This document shows, one piece after another, positions 36,261-45,387 of a stretch of 64,000 nt of DNA; position 1 is the stretch's first letter; each line of letters starts with the position of its first letter. Where the stretch lies: the NCBI GenBank assembly GCA_017643365.1, contig JAEPNO010000012.1, positions 1 through 64,000 of the forward strand, written 5' to 3'. This DNA is from Balneolaceae bacterium. Lineage in GTDB: Bacteria; Bacteroidota; Rhodothermia; Balneolales; Balneolaceae. Position numbers and translations under genes: made by a program. Below the pieces are notes generated by a model. It searched no databases. It was not told the origin of the DNA and saw only the letters and a list, made by a program, of their open reading frames with translations.

Positions 36261-36291
36261 AAAAAAACCCGGAAAGTAAATCCCGGGTTTT
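36261..36291 (-). terminator. Intrinsic terminator after the PD40 lipoprotein gene
   Basis: Stem AAACCCGG (36265-36272) with CCGGGTTT (36283-36290), 10-nt loop, followed on the minus strand by seven T. It ends the transcript of the lipoprotein gene at 36318 and lies upstream of tlpA. Confidence 0.9.
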
Positions 36292-36317
36292 AAAAAGGGG
36301 TGGTATGAATCCTTAAA

Positions 36318-37406
36318 CTAGTCTACCCAATCTGCAATAAAAACGTTGGTAGACCGATCGCCACCGTTAAAACGGTTTGATGCAAATACGATTTTGGTTC
36401 CATCATATGAAAACATCGGGAACGAATCGAAGGTGTTATCGAAAGAGATTTGCTGAAGATTCGAGCCATCAGCGTTAATCATATAAATGTTGAATGGGAA
36501 CCCTCTTTCTGATGCGTGATTTGAAGAGAATACAATCTTTTCGCCGGAAGGATGGAAGTATGGAGCCCAGTTTGCATTGCCTAAGTCAGTGATTTGCTTC
36601 AAGTCGGTTCCATCAATGTTCACGGTATACAATTCCATGTCGGTTGGCTCAACCAAGCCTTGTTCGAGCAATGAGGTATACTTTTCGATTTCCTCTTCAG
36701 TTTCTGGCCTTGAAGCACGGAATACTAATTTCTGCCCATCCGGAGAGAAGAAAGCGCCACCATCGTAACCAAGATCGTCGGTTATTTGTACCACGTTCGA
36801 TCCATCGGTATCCATGATGAACAACTCTAAATCACCGGTTCTCATCGAAGTAAACACGATTTTAGTACCATCGGGAGATAAAGTAGCTTCCGCATCGTAA
36901 CCCGGAGAATCTGGAGTTAGGTTCGCGATGATTTCCCCATCCAGATTTGCTTTAAAGATGTCGTAGCCATCATAAATTGGCCAAACATACGCACCATTAG
37001 GTCCGCGTTCGGGAACGGCCGGACAAGCTTCATCCGCAAGATGTGTAGAACCGTAAACGAAGGTTGTATCGCCGGGAAGGAAAAATGCACAGGTGGTGCG
37101 ACCTAAACCGGTGCTGATCATTTCAGGCTCGAAACCGGGTTGGTTTGCCTTCGCTTTCATGTAGAAAATCTGATCGCAGTTCACATCCCATTCCGGGTTG
37201 TCTGATTGAAAAATGATTTTAGAGTCGTCGAATCCCCAGTATGCTTCGGCATTATTTGCGCCAAAAGTAAGCTGCTGAATATTTCTGAAATGTTTTTCTT
37301 GATCGTATCGTAGAGTATCGTTTTCAGGATTGTAGGTAGAATCTGCCGATTCTTGCGCACAATTGGCTATGAATAGTGGAATAAAAAGAAATAGTAGTTT
37401 TTTCAT
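36318..37406 (-). CDS. TolB-like PD40 beta-propeller lipoprotein
   Basis: A 362-residue lipoprotein (lipobox IANC, C16). The body consists of WD40-like PD40 repeats: SPDGTKIVFTSMRTGDLELFIMDTDGSNVVQIT, seen in parts SPDGTKIVF, SPDGQKLVF, HPSGEKIVF and SYDGTKIVF, with the DLELFIMDTDG strands between. Similar propellers occur in TolB and in peptidase-associated proteins, where they bind proteins. Role unknown. It is bounded by terminators on both sides, so it is a single-gene unit; a 9-bp hairpin (37462-37483) lies in its leader. Confidence 0.85.
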   Translation of the reverse strand: MKKLLFLFIPLFIANCAQESADSTYNPENDTLRYDQEKHFRNIQQLTFGANNAEAYWGFDDSKIIFQSDNPEWDVNCDQIFYMKAKANQPGFEPEMISTGLGRTTCAFFLPGDTTFVYGSTHLADEACPAVPERGPNGAYVWPIYDGYDIFKANLDGEIIANLTPDSPGYDAEATLSPDGTKIVFTSMRTGDLELFIMDTDGSNVVQITDDLGYDGGAFFSPDGQKLVFRASRPETEEEIEKYTSLLEQGLVEPTDMELYTVNIDGTDLKQITDLGNANWAPYFHPSGEKIVFSSNHASERGFPFNIYMINADGSNLQQISFDNTFDSFPMFSYDGTKIVFASNRFNGGDRSTNVFIADWVD

Positions 37407-37461
37407 AAAGTGGATTTTTTAAAGCTCGAAGAACTAATTCTTATGTGAAGATTATATGAAG

Positions 37462-37519
37462 ATACTGCAAAGTGTTGCAGTATTTAATAAAAATGAAAAA
37501 GCCTCAGTGTCAGTGAGGC
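37462..37519 (-). terminator. Two adjacent hairpins upstream of the PD40 lipoprotein
   Basis: GCCTCA/TGAGGC (37501-37519) followed on the minus strand by five T is a good intrinsic terminator for a transcript coming from above 37520. The next hairpin ATACTGCAA/TTGCAGTAT (37462-37483) has no T run and lies inside the leader of the lipoprotein gene. Confidence 0.7.
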
Positions 37520-37875
37520 TTTCTCGGGGGGATGAGCCCCAATCCTAGGGTTGGGAGTGGGGCTTCCTTTAGGGGTTATATTCTTGCGCGAATCGCTGCA
37601 TTCAATAAACAGCGATTATGTTTAAACATCGGTTGAGTCAAGTAATTATTGTGCAGCTTTCCGCCGAACCTAAAATTGTGACCTGAAAGAATCTACTCTA
37701 TTATTTGTCCTTCGTCCCTTAATCCCGATCGTACATGTTTTTTTCGCAACGCCCCAAAGGTAAGGAGGTTTCGATACGAAAACCACCATTCTTTTGTATT
37801 GTTTACACTCTGAAACACAAAAGTGACTAATGTAAGATTACATGTACTCGGTTTTTTCAAATGTTGATGACCGAC
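37520..37875 (-). ncRNA. Candidate structured RNA or long 3' UTR ending at 37496
   Basis: This 356-nt gap has no coding pattern but is rich in hairpins, and a terminator (37496-37519) ends it. Paired elements are AGCCCC/GGGGCT (37535-37540, 37559-37564) with an inner CCAATCC/GGGTTGG stem and AATCGCTG/CAGCGATT (37591-37598, 37610-37617), plus GGTTTCG/CGAAAACC near 37770. I checked for tmRNA, SRP RNA and RNase P signatures and found none; 6S RNA cannot be excluded. It could also be the 3' UTR of the SGNH gene. Confidence 0.3.
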
Positions 37876-39384
37876 TTAATTCTTTGGTCTACCTGTAGAG
37901 AAAATGTTCGTCAACTGCGCGAATATACTTCTGCCGGCTAAGAAAAAGGCATCGTTTCCACCTAAAGACAAAAATCGTAATGCCATCTTTAATTCAGAAA
38001 GAAGTGCCGGTGGATATGTAACCAGCGTATCTTCTCTGATCGCGGTGTCCCAATCCATTGGTTTTTGGAATTCAACTCCGGCGCGATGCATTACCGTTCG
38101 ATAGTTATTAGCCATAAGGGCGTATCCAATTGTGGTTGGATGAAGCCCATCTAAACTAAAAATACCGCCTTTATATACTTTTCCGGTTTCTTTATCTGCT
38201 CGGATGAAATCGGTGGTTAGTGTTGCTTCTCCTTTCTCGTTTACAAGGTGGCTACTTTGTTCATTTCGCTTTAAAGCCGCAACGAAATCCTCAGGAAAAC
38301 CTCGCAATATTTCGCCGCCTAAACGGCGTTGAGCCATGCTTGCCACATGTTTAGCCATCGGCACCACATGCCAGCCATATTCTTTGGCCACTTTGCGAAT
38401 GATGTGATTGAACTCATCCACGGTAAAGTCAATCTGTATGGCTTCATCTTTGGTGAGATGGGGATGTTTCTCGGGATCAAAATCCTCATCCCAAATCCAA
38501 AATCGAGTGTAGTAATCGAAGTAGCCGAGGTGGTTAGCCGAAAATCGAGAATTTACCCCACGCAGAATAGGCGGAATGGTTGGGTAGGGGATGGTTGGCA
38601 CGAATACGCGTTGGGCACCAACTTTCTTTACTCGTTCGGCCAGTTTTCGATATTCCATTTCGAAATGCTCGGGGCGGTAAATCGAGTGTTTGCGAAATGC
38701 CATAAAAGATTCCAGATCTTCTTCCTCCGACCAAGTCAGATTTAAATTGATAACTGCACCCAATGCATTATTATGGCCTAAACACACAATTAGGTTTTCG
38801 ATTCCGCCGTCATCAGCAAGTGCCTGCACATTATCGATTTGAGTGCGATGTTCAAACGTTGGATTCAGGCTTGGATTCAAAACCAAACGAGCGGTAGTGA
38901 ATTTGGCATGCTCGGGCAGTAGCCCAAAAATGAAATAGCGCTCTTTGTGCTGATCAATAAACTCGCGGCTGTTCTTTTCATTTACGATCCATGAATCGTT
39001 GATAGCCAGCCCCCAAATTGCTTGATTGTGATACGGCTTAGTTCGGGCAACACTCAGATCTTTAAAACCACCTTCCCAATATTTTTTAATCCGTTTTAGC
39101 GTGCTGTATGTATGCTTTAAAGCAGATGGATATTCATCATAAGTGACTTTCGAGCCAAACTCGTCTGCAAGTCCGCGAAGCAGAACTTCGAGATTGAGTG
39201 GAATCCCGGCTTGAGCGGTAAACACCGGTTGTTGAAAATCGGGGTACGGATCGAAGCACCGCGCAATAAATGAGGGAAAGTTGATATCGGTGCGATAAAT
39301 GCCGCCATTTTGAAATCCCTGTGCCAGAGAATCACCGAAAACGGCCAGTTTATGCTTCGCTTCTTTTTTGAAAATCATGGGCAT
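37876..39384 (-). CDS. SGNH/GDSL-type hydrolase
   Basis: A 502-residue protein without signal peptide. Block I is AVFGDSLAQGF with the nucleophile in GDS (S20), a possible oxyanion asparagine in CLGHNNALG, and block V is DGLHPTTIGY carrying the Asp-His pair. The rest is long for an SGNH esterase, with extra helices. Substrate unknown; members of this large group are lipid esterases or acetylxylan deacetylases. The start could be two codons downstream (MIFKK). It is divergent from the small decarboxylase-like gene at 39482. Confidence 0.8.
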   Translation of the reverse strand: MPMIFKKEAKHKLAVFGDSLAQGFQNGGIYRTDINFPSFIARCFDPYPDFQQPVFTAQAGIPLNLEVLLRGLADEFGSKVTYDEYPSALKHTYSTLKRIKKYWEGGFKDLSVARTKPYHNQAIWGLAINDSWIVNEKNSREFIDQHKERYFIFGLLPEHAKFTTARLVLNPSLNPTFEHRTQIDNVQALADDGGIENLIVCLGHNNALGAVINLNLTWSEEEDLESFMAFRKHSIYRPEHFEMEYRKLAERVKKVGAQRVFVPTIPYPTIPPILRGVNSRFSANHLGYFDYYTRFWIWDEDFDPEKHPHLTKDEAIQIDFTVDEFNHIIRKVAKEYGWHVVPMAKHVASMAQRRLGGEILRGFPEDFVAALKRNEQSSHLVNEKGEATLTTDFIRADKETGKVYKGGIFSLDGLHPTTIGYALMANNYRTVMHRAGVEFQKPMDWDTAIREDTLVTYPPALLSELKMALRFLSLGGNDAFFLAGRSIFAQLTNIFSTGRPKN

Positions 39385-39481
39385 AAATTTGCCACGAAAT
39401 CACGAAAACACAAAATATATTAACTATCTATTGAGAGGGTTGTGAAGGGTGCGTACTTTGTCAAAAAAAATTAAAATTGCC

Positions 39482-39853
39482 ATGTCAGATTCAGAGTTTA
39501 AAAACCGCCTCGAACAATTTCGTCAGAAACGAACCGAGCAGAATGAGAAAGTACTAGATCTTGGGCATCTGGGAATTAAGCGCTTCTTTAATATGGATGC
39601 CAACACTTATCGCGATGGCGCTCTGGACTCTAAAACCAAGGAGTTGCTTGGGTTGGTTGCGTCTAGCGTGTTGCGCTGTAATGATTGCATTGATTACCAT
39701 CTAGAGCAATGTGCCAAAACCGGATCTACTAAAGAAGAAATTGTAGATGCCTTAAATGTGGCTTTAATAGTTGGTGGAAGTATCGTAATCCCGCATATGC
39801 GTCACGCGGTTGGAACGCTTGAGTTTTTGGAAGAGGAAGGGGTGTTTAATTAG
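39482..39853 (+). CDS. Carboxymuconolactone decarboxylase / AhpD-like protein
   Basis: A 123-residue cytoplasmic protein from the ATG at 39482; a GTG 33 nt upstream in frame is less likely because it adds a basic stretch without family match. The AhpD/CMD fold is shown by SSVLRCNDCIDYHLEQCAKTG with a CxxC (CNDC) and the downstream histidine (YH), then ALNVALIVGGSIVIPHMRHAVG. CNDCxxxH is the redox-active form of the family, as in AhpD, so it may assist peroxide or thiol metabolism. Stand-alone gene followed by the repeat region. Confidence 0.85.
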   Translation: MSDSEFKNRLEQFRQKRTEQNEKVLDLGHLGIKRFFNMDANTYRDGALDSKTKELLGLVASSVLRCNDCIDYHLEQCAKTGSTKEEIVDALNVALIVGGSIVIPHMRHAVGTLEFLEEEGVFN

Positions 39854-39900
39854 GAATTACTCAATTAAGAATTAGGAATAGGTGCCATGGGTAAGTCAGT

Positions 39901-40215
39901 AAATCAATCCGATTATAGTTGAAGCGATAAATCCCTTCATTTGGTAAAATCTGATTCCGGACTTTTTACCAAGAGAAGGAATTTAGTCCTTCGAAACAAA
40001 GCCCAAAATAAAATCAAGGCAAGAACATAATTAAGCCAACCTACGTTTGAATAACCTTGGTAGGCAGGCATGGACTTCTACCCCTTTAAGCGAATGATGA
40101 TGCCTTGGGCAATTCAGCAAATCAATCCGATTATAGTTGAAGGGTTAAAACCCTTCATTTGGTAAAATCTGATTCCGGACTTTTTACCAAGAGAAGGACT
40201 TTAGTCCTTCGAAAC
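39901..40215. repeat. Two 97-bp direct repeats after the AhpD-like gene
   Basis: Copy 1 is 39901-39997, copy 2 is 40119-40215; both run from AAATCAATCCGATTATAG to CTTTCGAAAC-type ends and differ at a handful of positions. Each contains a stem TTGGTAAAA/TTTTACCAA and a second GAAGGGTTAAAACCCTTC-like palindrome. The 121 nt between them is unique. These look like short interspersed palindromic repeats that were recently duplicated. Together with 40216-40325 they account for the noncoding gap between the AhpD-like gene and the ftsZ terminator. Confidence 0.85.
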
Positions 40216-40325
40216 TTTCAGTCCCGCGGTTTAATTTCGATACCTTCAGCAATTTATGTTCGTACGGACGTATCGCATACGTCCATACGCAGCTTAAAGC
40301 GAATTAATCAATCCAAACCCCATCC

Positions 40326-40360
40326 AAAAAAAGGAAGCTCCCTTTCAAAAAGCTTCCTTT
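40326..40360 (-). terminator. Intrinsic terminator of the dcw cluster
   Basis: Stem AAAGGAAGCT (40330-40339) with AGCTTCCTTT (40351-40360), 11-nt loop, then seven T on the minus strand. It is the first strong terminator downstream of ftsZ and probably ends the whole minus-strand cluster. Confidence 0.9.
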
Positions 40361-40361
40361 A

Positions 40362-40506
40362 TTGTTAGCAATCTATAGCCTGCCGTCTGTAACAGCATCC
40401 GTTTCATAACTGCGCCACGGAATGGGGCTATAATCCAGTAAACGAGTTCGGCTTAGACGTAGCTCTCCCAAGCTACCTCTGGGGATAAGCCGATTTCATT
40501 GGAGAT
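40362..40506 (-). other. Structured 3' UTR or small RNA after ftsZ
   Basis: The 145 nt between the ftsZ stop and its terminator fold into nested stems: CGGCTTA/TAAGCCG (40449-40455 and 40486-40492) around GTAGCT/AGCTAC (40459-40464 and 40471-40476), followed by TATAGCC/GGCTATA (about 40376-40382 and 40423-40429). No frame is open across it. It may be a regulated 3' UTR or a separate small RNA cut from the mRNA. Confidence 0.4.
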
Positions 40507-41835
40507 TTAATCCATGATCTTGCGTAAAAACGCAGGTTGATCTGAATCGTCTTTGCGGATACGCTCGGTGCTTTGTCGGAACGGCGCCACATTTGATGGC
40601 TGCTCGTTCTGAGTTTGCGCCGGTTGTTGTTCCATCGCTTCTTCCTCGTCACGACGTACATTCAAATCGCGACGTAAATAAGATGGCGTATCCAATTTTT
40701 TGAGGTTGTTTTCGCCCTTGTAGTAATCACCACTGGTGCGAGTAAATCTCGTTGGGATTTCTTTCTTGGCAGATGGCGTTGCAGCCGGTGCACTCATTCT
40801 CTGCTCAGCTGGTAGTCCAGCCGGTTTGTTAGGCGCCACACGAACGTTATTGCGATCTTCAGCCAAATCGAAACCGGTTGCGATAACCGTTACGCGAATT
40901 TCTTCTCCGAAATTCTCGTCGAGTACCGTACCCAAAATGATTTCCGCTTCATCACCCGCTTCCTGCTGAATGATAGAAGTAGCCGTAGTTGTTTCGCGCA
41001 TACCAAGGTTTGAACCCGCCGAAATATTCACCAACACATTACGTGCTCCATTGATGCTTACACCATCAAGCAGTGGTGAATTGATCGCTTCGCGAGCGGC
41101 CATTTCTGCACGTTCCGGTCCTGAAGCCGTTGAACTACCCATAATTGCAGCTCCGCCATCGGTCATGGTTGTGCGCACATCGGCAAAATCAAGGTTGATT
41201 AGACCAGGCATCAGAATTAAGTCGCTGATACCGCGTGTTGCATTGTAAAGTACTTCGTTTGCGAGCGCAAAAGCTTCCATCAGCGAAGTGTTTTCATCGG
41301 CGATATCGAGCAGACGCTCATTTGGAATTACGATAACGGTATCGCAATTTTTCTTAAGCTCGTTGATGCCTTCTAGGGCATATTTTTTACGGATTTTACC
41401 CTCGCACTCGAACGGTGTGGTAACAATCCCTACGGTAAGAATACCGCGACGTTTTGCCATGCCTGCAACCACGGGGGCACCACCGGTTCCGGTTCCACCG
41501 CCCATTCCTGCTGTCACAAAAATCATATCGGCGCTTTCGATGGATTCTTCGATCTCATGTCGATTTTCCTCCACCGCTTCGCGGCCGATTTCAGGGCGTG
41601 CACCTGCACCAAGTCCGCTGGTTAGAGCAGCTCCTACCTGTATTTTAATGTTTGCGTGACTCGCTTTTAAGGCCTGCGCATCGGTGTTCAACGCAATGTA
41701 TTCCACACTATCGAGGCCCATGTTGATCATATTATTGATGGCATTTCCGCCACCGCCGCCAACGCCAATGACTTTGATTTTGGCATTTTCTTGGCTTTGT
41801 TCGTCGAAAAAGAATCGAGAGTTGTGATTAGCCAT
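40507..41835 (-). CDS. ftsZ: Cell division GTPase FtsZ
   Basis: A 442-residue tubulin homologue that forms the Z-ring. Motifs: VIGVGGGGGNAINNM at the N-terminus, the tubulin signature GGGTGTGGAPVVA, and the T7 loop around NLDFADVRTTM. The C-terminal linker (about 120 residues) is long and the conserved peptide PAFLRKIMD at the end binds FtsA and other partners. Last gene of the dcw cluster; 48-nt gap to ftsA. Function certain by family. Confidence 0.98.
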   Translation of the reverse strand: MANHNSRFFFDEQSQENAKIKVIGVGGGGGNAINNMINMGLDSVEYIALNTDAQALKASHANIKIQVGAALTSGLGAGARPEIGREAVEENRHEIEESIESADMIFVTAGMGGGTGTGGAPVVAGMAKRRGILTVGIVTTPFECEGKIRKKYALEGINELKKNCDTVIVIPNERLLDIADENTSLMEAFALANEVLYNATRGISDLILMPGLINLDFADVRTTMTDGGAAIMGSSTASGPERAEMAAREAINSPLLDGVSINGARNVLVNISAGSNLGMRETTTATSIIQQEAGDEAEIILGTVLDENFGEEIRVTVIATGFDLAEDRNNVRVAPNKPAGLPAEQRMSAPAATPSAKKEIPTRFTRTSGDYYKGENNLKKLDTPSYLRRDLNVRRDEEEAMEQQPAQTQNEQPSNVAPFRQSTERIRKDDSDQPAFLRKIMD

Positions 41836-41883
41836 GATAACTCCTGTTATTGTTTACTGGATTTTTTATAGATGATATTCTTG

Positions 41884-43143
41884 TTACAGTTCTTTGAACC
41901 AGCTCTTCATGCGGTCGGCGATTTTATTCATCACCTGTTCTACACTTGTCGCTTTTCCTGATCCTGCAATCATAGTTTTGCTGGTATTATTTCCGGTTTG
42001 TAAAGCATGCACTACAAGACCTACGCCGGTAGCGTATATCGGGCTGTTCACTTCTTCAACCAAACCGCCGGTAATTCCAAGAGGAATTCCGATCTTAGCG
42101 TCCATGCCAAGTATTTCGTTGGCAAGTGGACATACATTCTTGATCAGAGATCCGCCACCGGTCATAACTACACCGGCGCTGAGCGCATCAGAATAGCCGC
42201 TGCGTTTAATTTCGATGCCTACGATCTCTAAGATTTCTTCCATCCGCGCTTGTATGATTTTAGCTAGGATGCTTTTTGTAATTTCTTTTGGTGGACGACC
42301 CGCAATGCCTGGAACCGTAATCACTTCGTCGTTTTCGATCATGTCGGCATAGCATTCGCCGTGATTTCTTTTCAGCGTTTCGGCTTGATCATCAAGCACG
42401 CTTAGGCCAAGTCGGATGTCGTCGGTTACTTTTTGTCCGGCAATGGCAATTACGGCTGTGTGGCGAATAGTGTTGTCGCGGAAAATGGCCACATCGGTAG
42501 TGCCACCTCCAATATCAACCAACACTACGCCGGCTTCTTTCTCTTCGTAATCCAACACAGAATACGACGAAGCCAACGGCTCGAGAATAATGTCTGCCAC
42601 TTGATAACCGGCACGTTCCACACAGCGGTAGATGTTTTTAGCCGCAGAAACCAGTCCTGTGATGATGTGCACTTCTGCTTCCATCCGCATGCCACTCATG
42701 CCCACTGGATCGCTGATGCCATCCTGACCATCAACCACAAATTCTTGCGGAATTACATGCAAGATTTGCTGATCGGTTGGTAGCATGATGCGCTGGCAAT
42801 CTTCCAATAAGCGCTCCACGTCTTGCGCGGTTATTTCGTTATCGCGGTTGTTGATGGTGATCACACCTTTACTTCTCATACTTCGAATGTGATCGCCGGC
42901 AATACCAACATTTACCGAGTTAACCTGAATGCCCGAAGCTAACTCTGCTTGTGCGATGGCATCTTTGATGGCGTTCACGGTTTTGTCGATGTTTACAACT
43001 ACGCCACGGTTCAATCCATCGCTGGGAGCTTTACCCACACCCAGAATGTTGATCCGGTTAGATTCGTCGATGGAAGCGACGATTGCGCAGATTTTTGTGG
43101 TCCCGATGTCGAGACCTACCATAATGTTTTCCTGTTCAGACAT
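41884..43143 (-). CDS. ftsA: Cell division protein FtsA
   Basis: A 419-residue actin-like protein that ties FtsZ to the membrane. Phosphate-1 motif VGLDIGTTKICAI, phosphate-2 VLVDIGGGTTDVAIF, and adenosine motif MTGGGSLI are all present. The amphipathic tail that binds the membrane is the last 15 residues (KIADRMKSWFKEL). It precedes ftsZ and follows ftsQ by 70 nt. Confidence 0.97.
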   Translation of the reverse strand: MSEQENIMVGLDIGTTKICAIVASIDESNRINILGVGKAPSDGLNRGVVVNIDKTVNAIKDAIAQAELASGIQVNSVNVGIAGDHIRSMRSKGVITINNRDNEITAQDVERLLEDCQRIMLPTDQQILHVIPQEFVVDGQDGISDPVGMSGMRMEAEVHIITGLVSAAKNIYRCVERAGYQVADIILEPLASSYSVLDYEEKEAGVVLVDIGGGTTDVAIFRDNTIRHTAVIAIAGQKVTDDIRLGLSVLDDQAETLKRNHGECYADMIENDEVITVPGIAGRPPKEITKSILAKIIQARMEEILEIVGIEIKRSGYSDALSAGVVMTGGGSLIKNVCPLANEILGMDAKIGIPLGITGGLVEEVNSPIYATGVGLVVHALQTGNNTSKTMIAGSGKATSVEQVMNKIADRMKSWFKEL

Positions 43144-43213
43144 TAGAGTTTACCGCTGTTTTGATGATTGCTAAAAATTTGTTGTTCGATGTTGAATGTT
43201 CAGAGTTCATGGT

Positions 43214-43960
43214 TCAACTGCCCTCCCTCGTTACAACTTGATTCGTAAATCGTAAATCAACTTGTTGCATGCTGTTGATGCCCTTCACACTTATAATTTC
43301 CCGATAAAAGGCTTCCCAATTCTTGAGTTTGATGTCGAATTCGTTTCTGCCGAAAAGCAGTTTTACACCGTTTTCGTGGCTCAGTGCTACCACGCCGTCG
43401 TATGGGTCGAATGCGATTTCGCTAATGGTTGTCCAGCCCAATGGATTATTCAAAGCACTCACCAGAAAATCCCGAACCTGAATAAATTCATCCGAAGAAA
43501 GCGTGTCGCTGTTTGCTCGTGCATCGAAGCCATATACAATCGGCAAGTTTCGAGTTTTCCCATTCAATATCGGCAGTTTTACACCGTAAGCATCAACATA
43601 GGTTTGGTTTGATCCGGACATCAGCAAAGCAATAGGAAAACGTTCTCGAACGGTGAGTTTCAACTTTCCTAATGCATCCACATACGGAACCACAGAGTGT
43701 ACATAAGGCAGTTTTTTGATGGAGGCTTTCACCACTTCAAAGTCGAGACTGTCGGGATGTACTCCCGTTTCAACGGCCGATGATTGAATGATATCCGCCT
43801 CATCAGTAAAGTAATTCCCAGCCACCATCACAGATTTAACGCGAAGGTTCTGTTGCCAATACAACGCGGCAATCACCGACACACCAAGTACCAAAATCAC
43901 CAAGGCTGCCCAAGGTAAAACTCGTCTTTTTTCGGTGTTATGTTGCGCTTTTTTACTCAA
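43214..43960 (-). CDS. ftsQ: Cell division protein FtsQ/DivIB
   Basis: A 248-residue single-pass protein: cytoplasmic tail (1-17, RRVLPW), one membrane helix (AALVILVLGVSVIAALYW), then a POTRA-like domain (NLRVKSVMVAGNYFTDEADI) and beta domain. It is a scaffold of the divisome, linking FtsL/FtsB and FtsW-FtsI. It overlaps murC by 4 nt (43957-43960). FtsQ is less conserved than its neighbours, but position, length and topology agree. Confidence 0.92.
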   Translation of the reverse strand: MSKKAQHNTEKRRVLPWAALVILVLGVSVIAALYWQQNLRVKSVMVAGNYFTDEADIIQSSAVETGVHPDSLDFEVVKASIKKLPYVHSVVPYVDALGKLKLTVRERFPIALLMSGSNQTYVDAYGVKLPILNGKTRNLPIVYGFDARANSDTLSSDEFIQVRDFLVSALNNPLGWTTISEIAFDPYDGVVALSHENGVKLLFGRNEFDIKLKNWEAFYREIISVKGINSMQQVDLRFTNQVVTREGS

Positions 43961-45387
43961 GAGCGAGCTTCTACTTTAAAATTTCCAAGTTCAATTTCTT
44001 CTACAAAGCGATCGCCCGATTTATAAATATCGCCGGCGCCCATGGTGATAATGATGTCGCCCGGTTCTACGATTTCCTTCAATCGTTCATGCACTTCGTT
44101 CTTGTCTTCCACATACACCACATTACGATGACCATATGTTGAGGCGGTATCAGCAATCATTTTCCCGGTTACGCCTTCGATCGGTTTTTCTCTGGATGGA
44201 TACACATCGGTTACCACCATCACTTCGGCATCAAAAAAGGAGAGACCGAATTCTTTGTAAAGTTCTTGCGTACGTGAGTACAAATGTGGCTGAAATACCG
44301 CAATTACACGTCGATCCGGCCAGCCGGAATTGGCAGCTTCAAGTGTAGCCTTTACTTCGGTCGGGTGATGGGCGTAATCGTCAATCACCATAATGCCGTT
44401 GTTGTACTTTAACTGGAACCGACGATAAACGCCTTCAAAACTCTCCAATCCTTGCTTGATCAACTTAAAGTCGATGTTTAGTTCCAATCCGGTAGCAACG
44501 GCCGCCAGCGCATTTTTCACATTATGCTCTCCGGGCGCTTTCAAAGTGATTACACCTAGTTTATTGCCATCCTGTAAAACAGTAAACGTACTATTGAATT
44601 GATTCATCTGAAGATCGGTAGCACGAATATTGGCTTGTGGGGTAAGTCCGTAGCTAAGTATTCTGCGTTCCAATTTTGGCAGGATACTTCGCACATTGGG
44701 ATCATCCAAACACACAACAACTGCACCGTAAAAAGGCACTTTGTTAGCGTAATCGATAAAGGCGCCTTTCACATCGTCCAGGTCATCGTAAATATCCAAA
44801 TGCTCGGCTTCGATGTTCGTAATAATGGCTATCGAAGGAGTGAGGCGAAGAAAGGTTCGGTCAAACTCATCGGCTTCAACCACAATCACATCGCCTTTAC
44901 CAACAACTGCGTTCGTTTTATCAAAACTATGCACTTTGCCACCCACCATGATAGTTGGATCGTAATTTCCTTCGCGCGTAACCATACCGATCATGGTCGT
45001 AGTAGTGGTTTTACCATGAGTTCCCGCAACTCCAATCCCGAATTTCATTTTCATCAACTCGGCCAACATTTCGGCACGTTTAATGGTCGGGATGCGGGCG
45101 TCTAGCGCAGCTTTGGTCTCAACGTTATCCTCAGCTTTTACCGCGCTGGTGTAAACCACAACATCGGCACCTTCAATGTTTTCGGGTGCATGTCCTTCAA
45201 AAATGGTTGCTCCGATTTCTTCTAAGCGTCGGGTTGTGTCGCTAAGTGCACCATCAGAACCGGTTACTTTGTATCCACGATGAATCAGAATCTCAGCCAT
45301 TCCACTCATACCAATCCCACCAATCCCCACCATGTGGATGTGTCGGGTTCTACCAAATACGGGCTGTGTTTCAAATTGCTTACTCAT
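43957..45387 (-). CDS. murC: UDP-N-acetylmuramate-L-alanine ligase
   Basis: A 476-residue Mur ligase adding L-Ala to UDP-MurNAc. N-terminal Rossmann region IHMVGIGGIGMSGMAEILIHRGY, central P-loop GVAGTHGKTTTTTMIG, and the C-terminal DDYAHHPTEVKATL motif that marks MurC. Start codon shares one base with the murG stop (45387), so translation is coupled. Confidence 0.97.
   Translation of the reverse strand: MSKQFETQPVFGRTRHIHMVGIGGIGMSGMAEILIHRGYKVTGSDGALSDTTRRLEEIGATIFEGHAPENIEGADVVVYTSAVKAEDNVETKAALDARIPTIKRAEMLAELMKMKFGIGVAGTHGKTTTTTMIGMVTREGNYDPTIMVGGKVHSFDKTNAVVGKGDVIVVEADEFDRTFLRLTPSIAIITNIEAEHLDIYDDLDDVKGAFIDYANKVPFYGAVVVCLDDPNVRSILPKLERRILSYGLTPQANIRATDLQMNQFNSTFTVLQDGNKLGVITLKAPGEHNVKNALAAVATGLELNIDFKLIKQGLESFEGVYRRFQLKYNNGIMVIDDYAHHPTEVKATLEAANSGWPDRRVIAVFQPHLYSRTQELYKEFGLSFFDAEVMVVTDVYPSREKPIEGVTGKMIADTASTYGHRNVVYVEDKNEVHERLKEIVEPGDIIITMGAGDIYKSGDRFVEEIELGNFKVEARS

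Noticed and set aside
37520-37875. tmRNA, SRP RNA or RNase P RNA
   Set aside because: Their hallmark sequences were looked for on both strands and are absent; only a generic structured-RNA call is kept.
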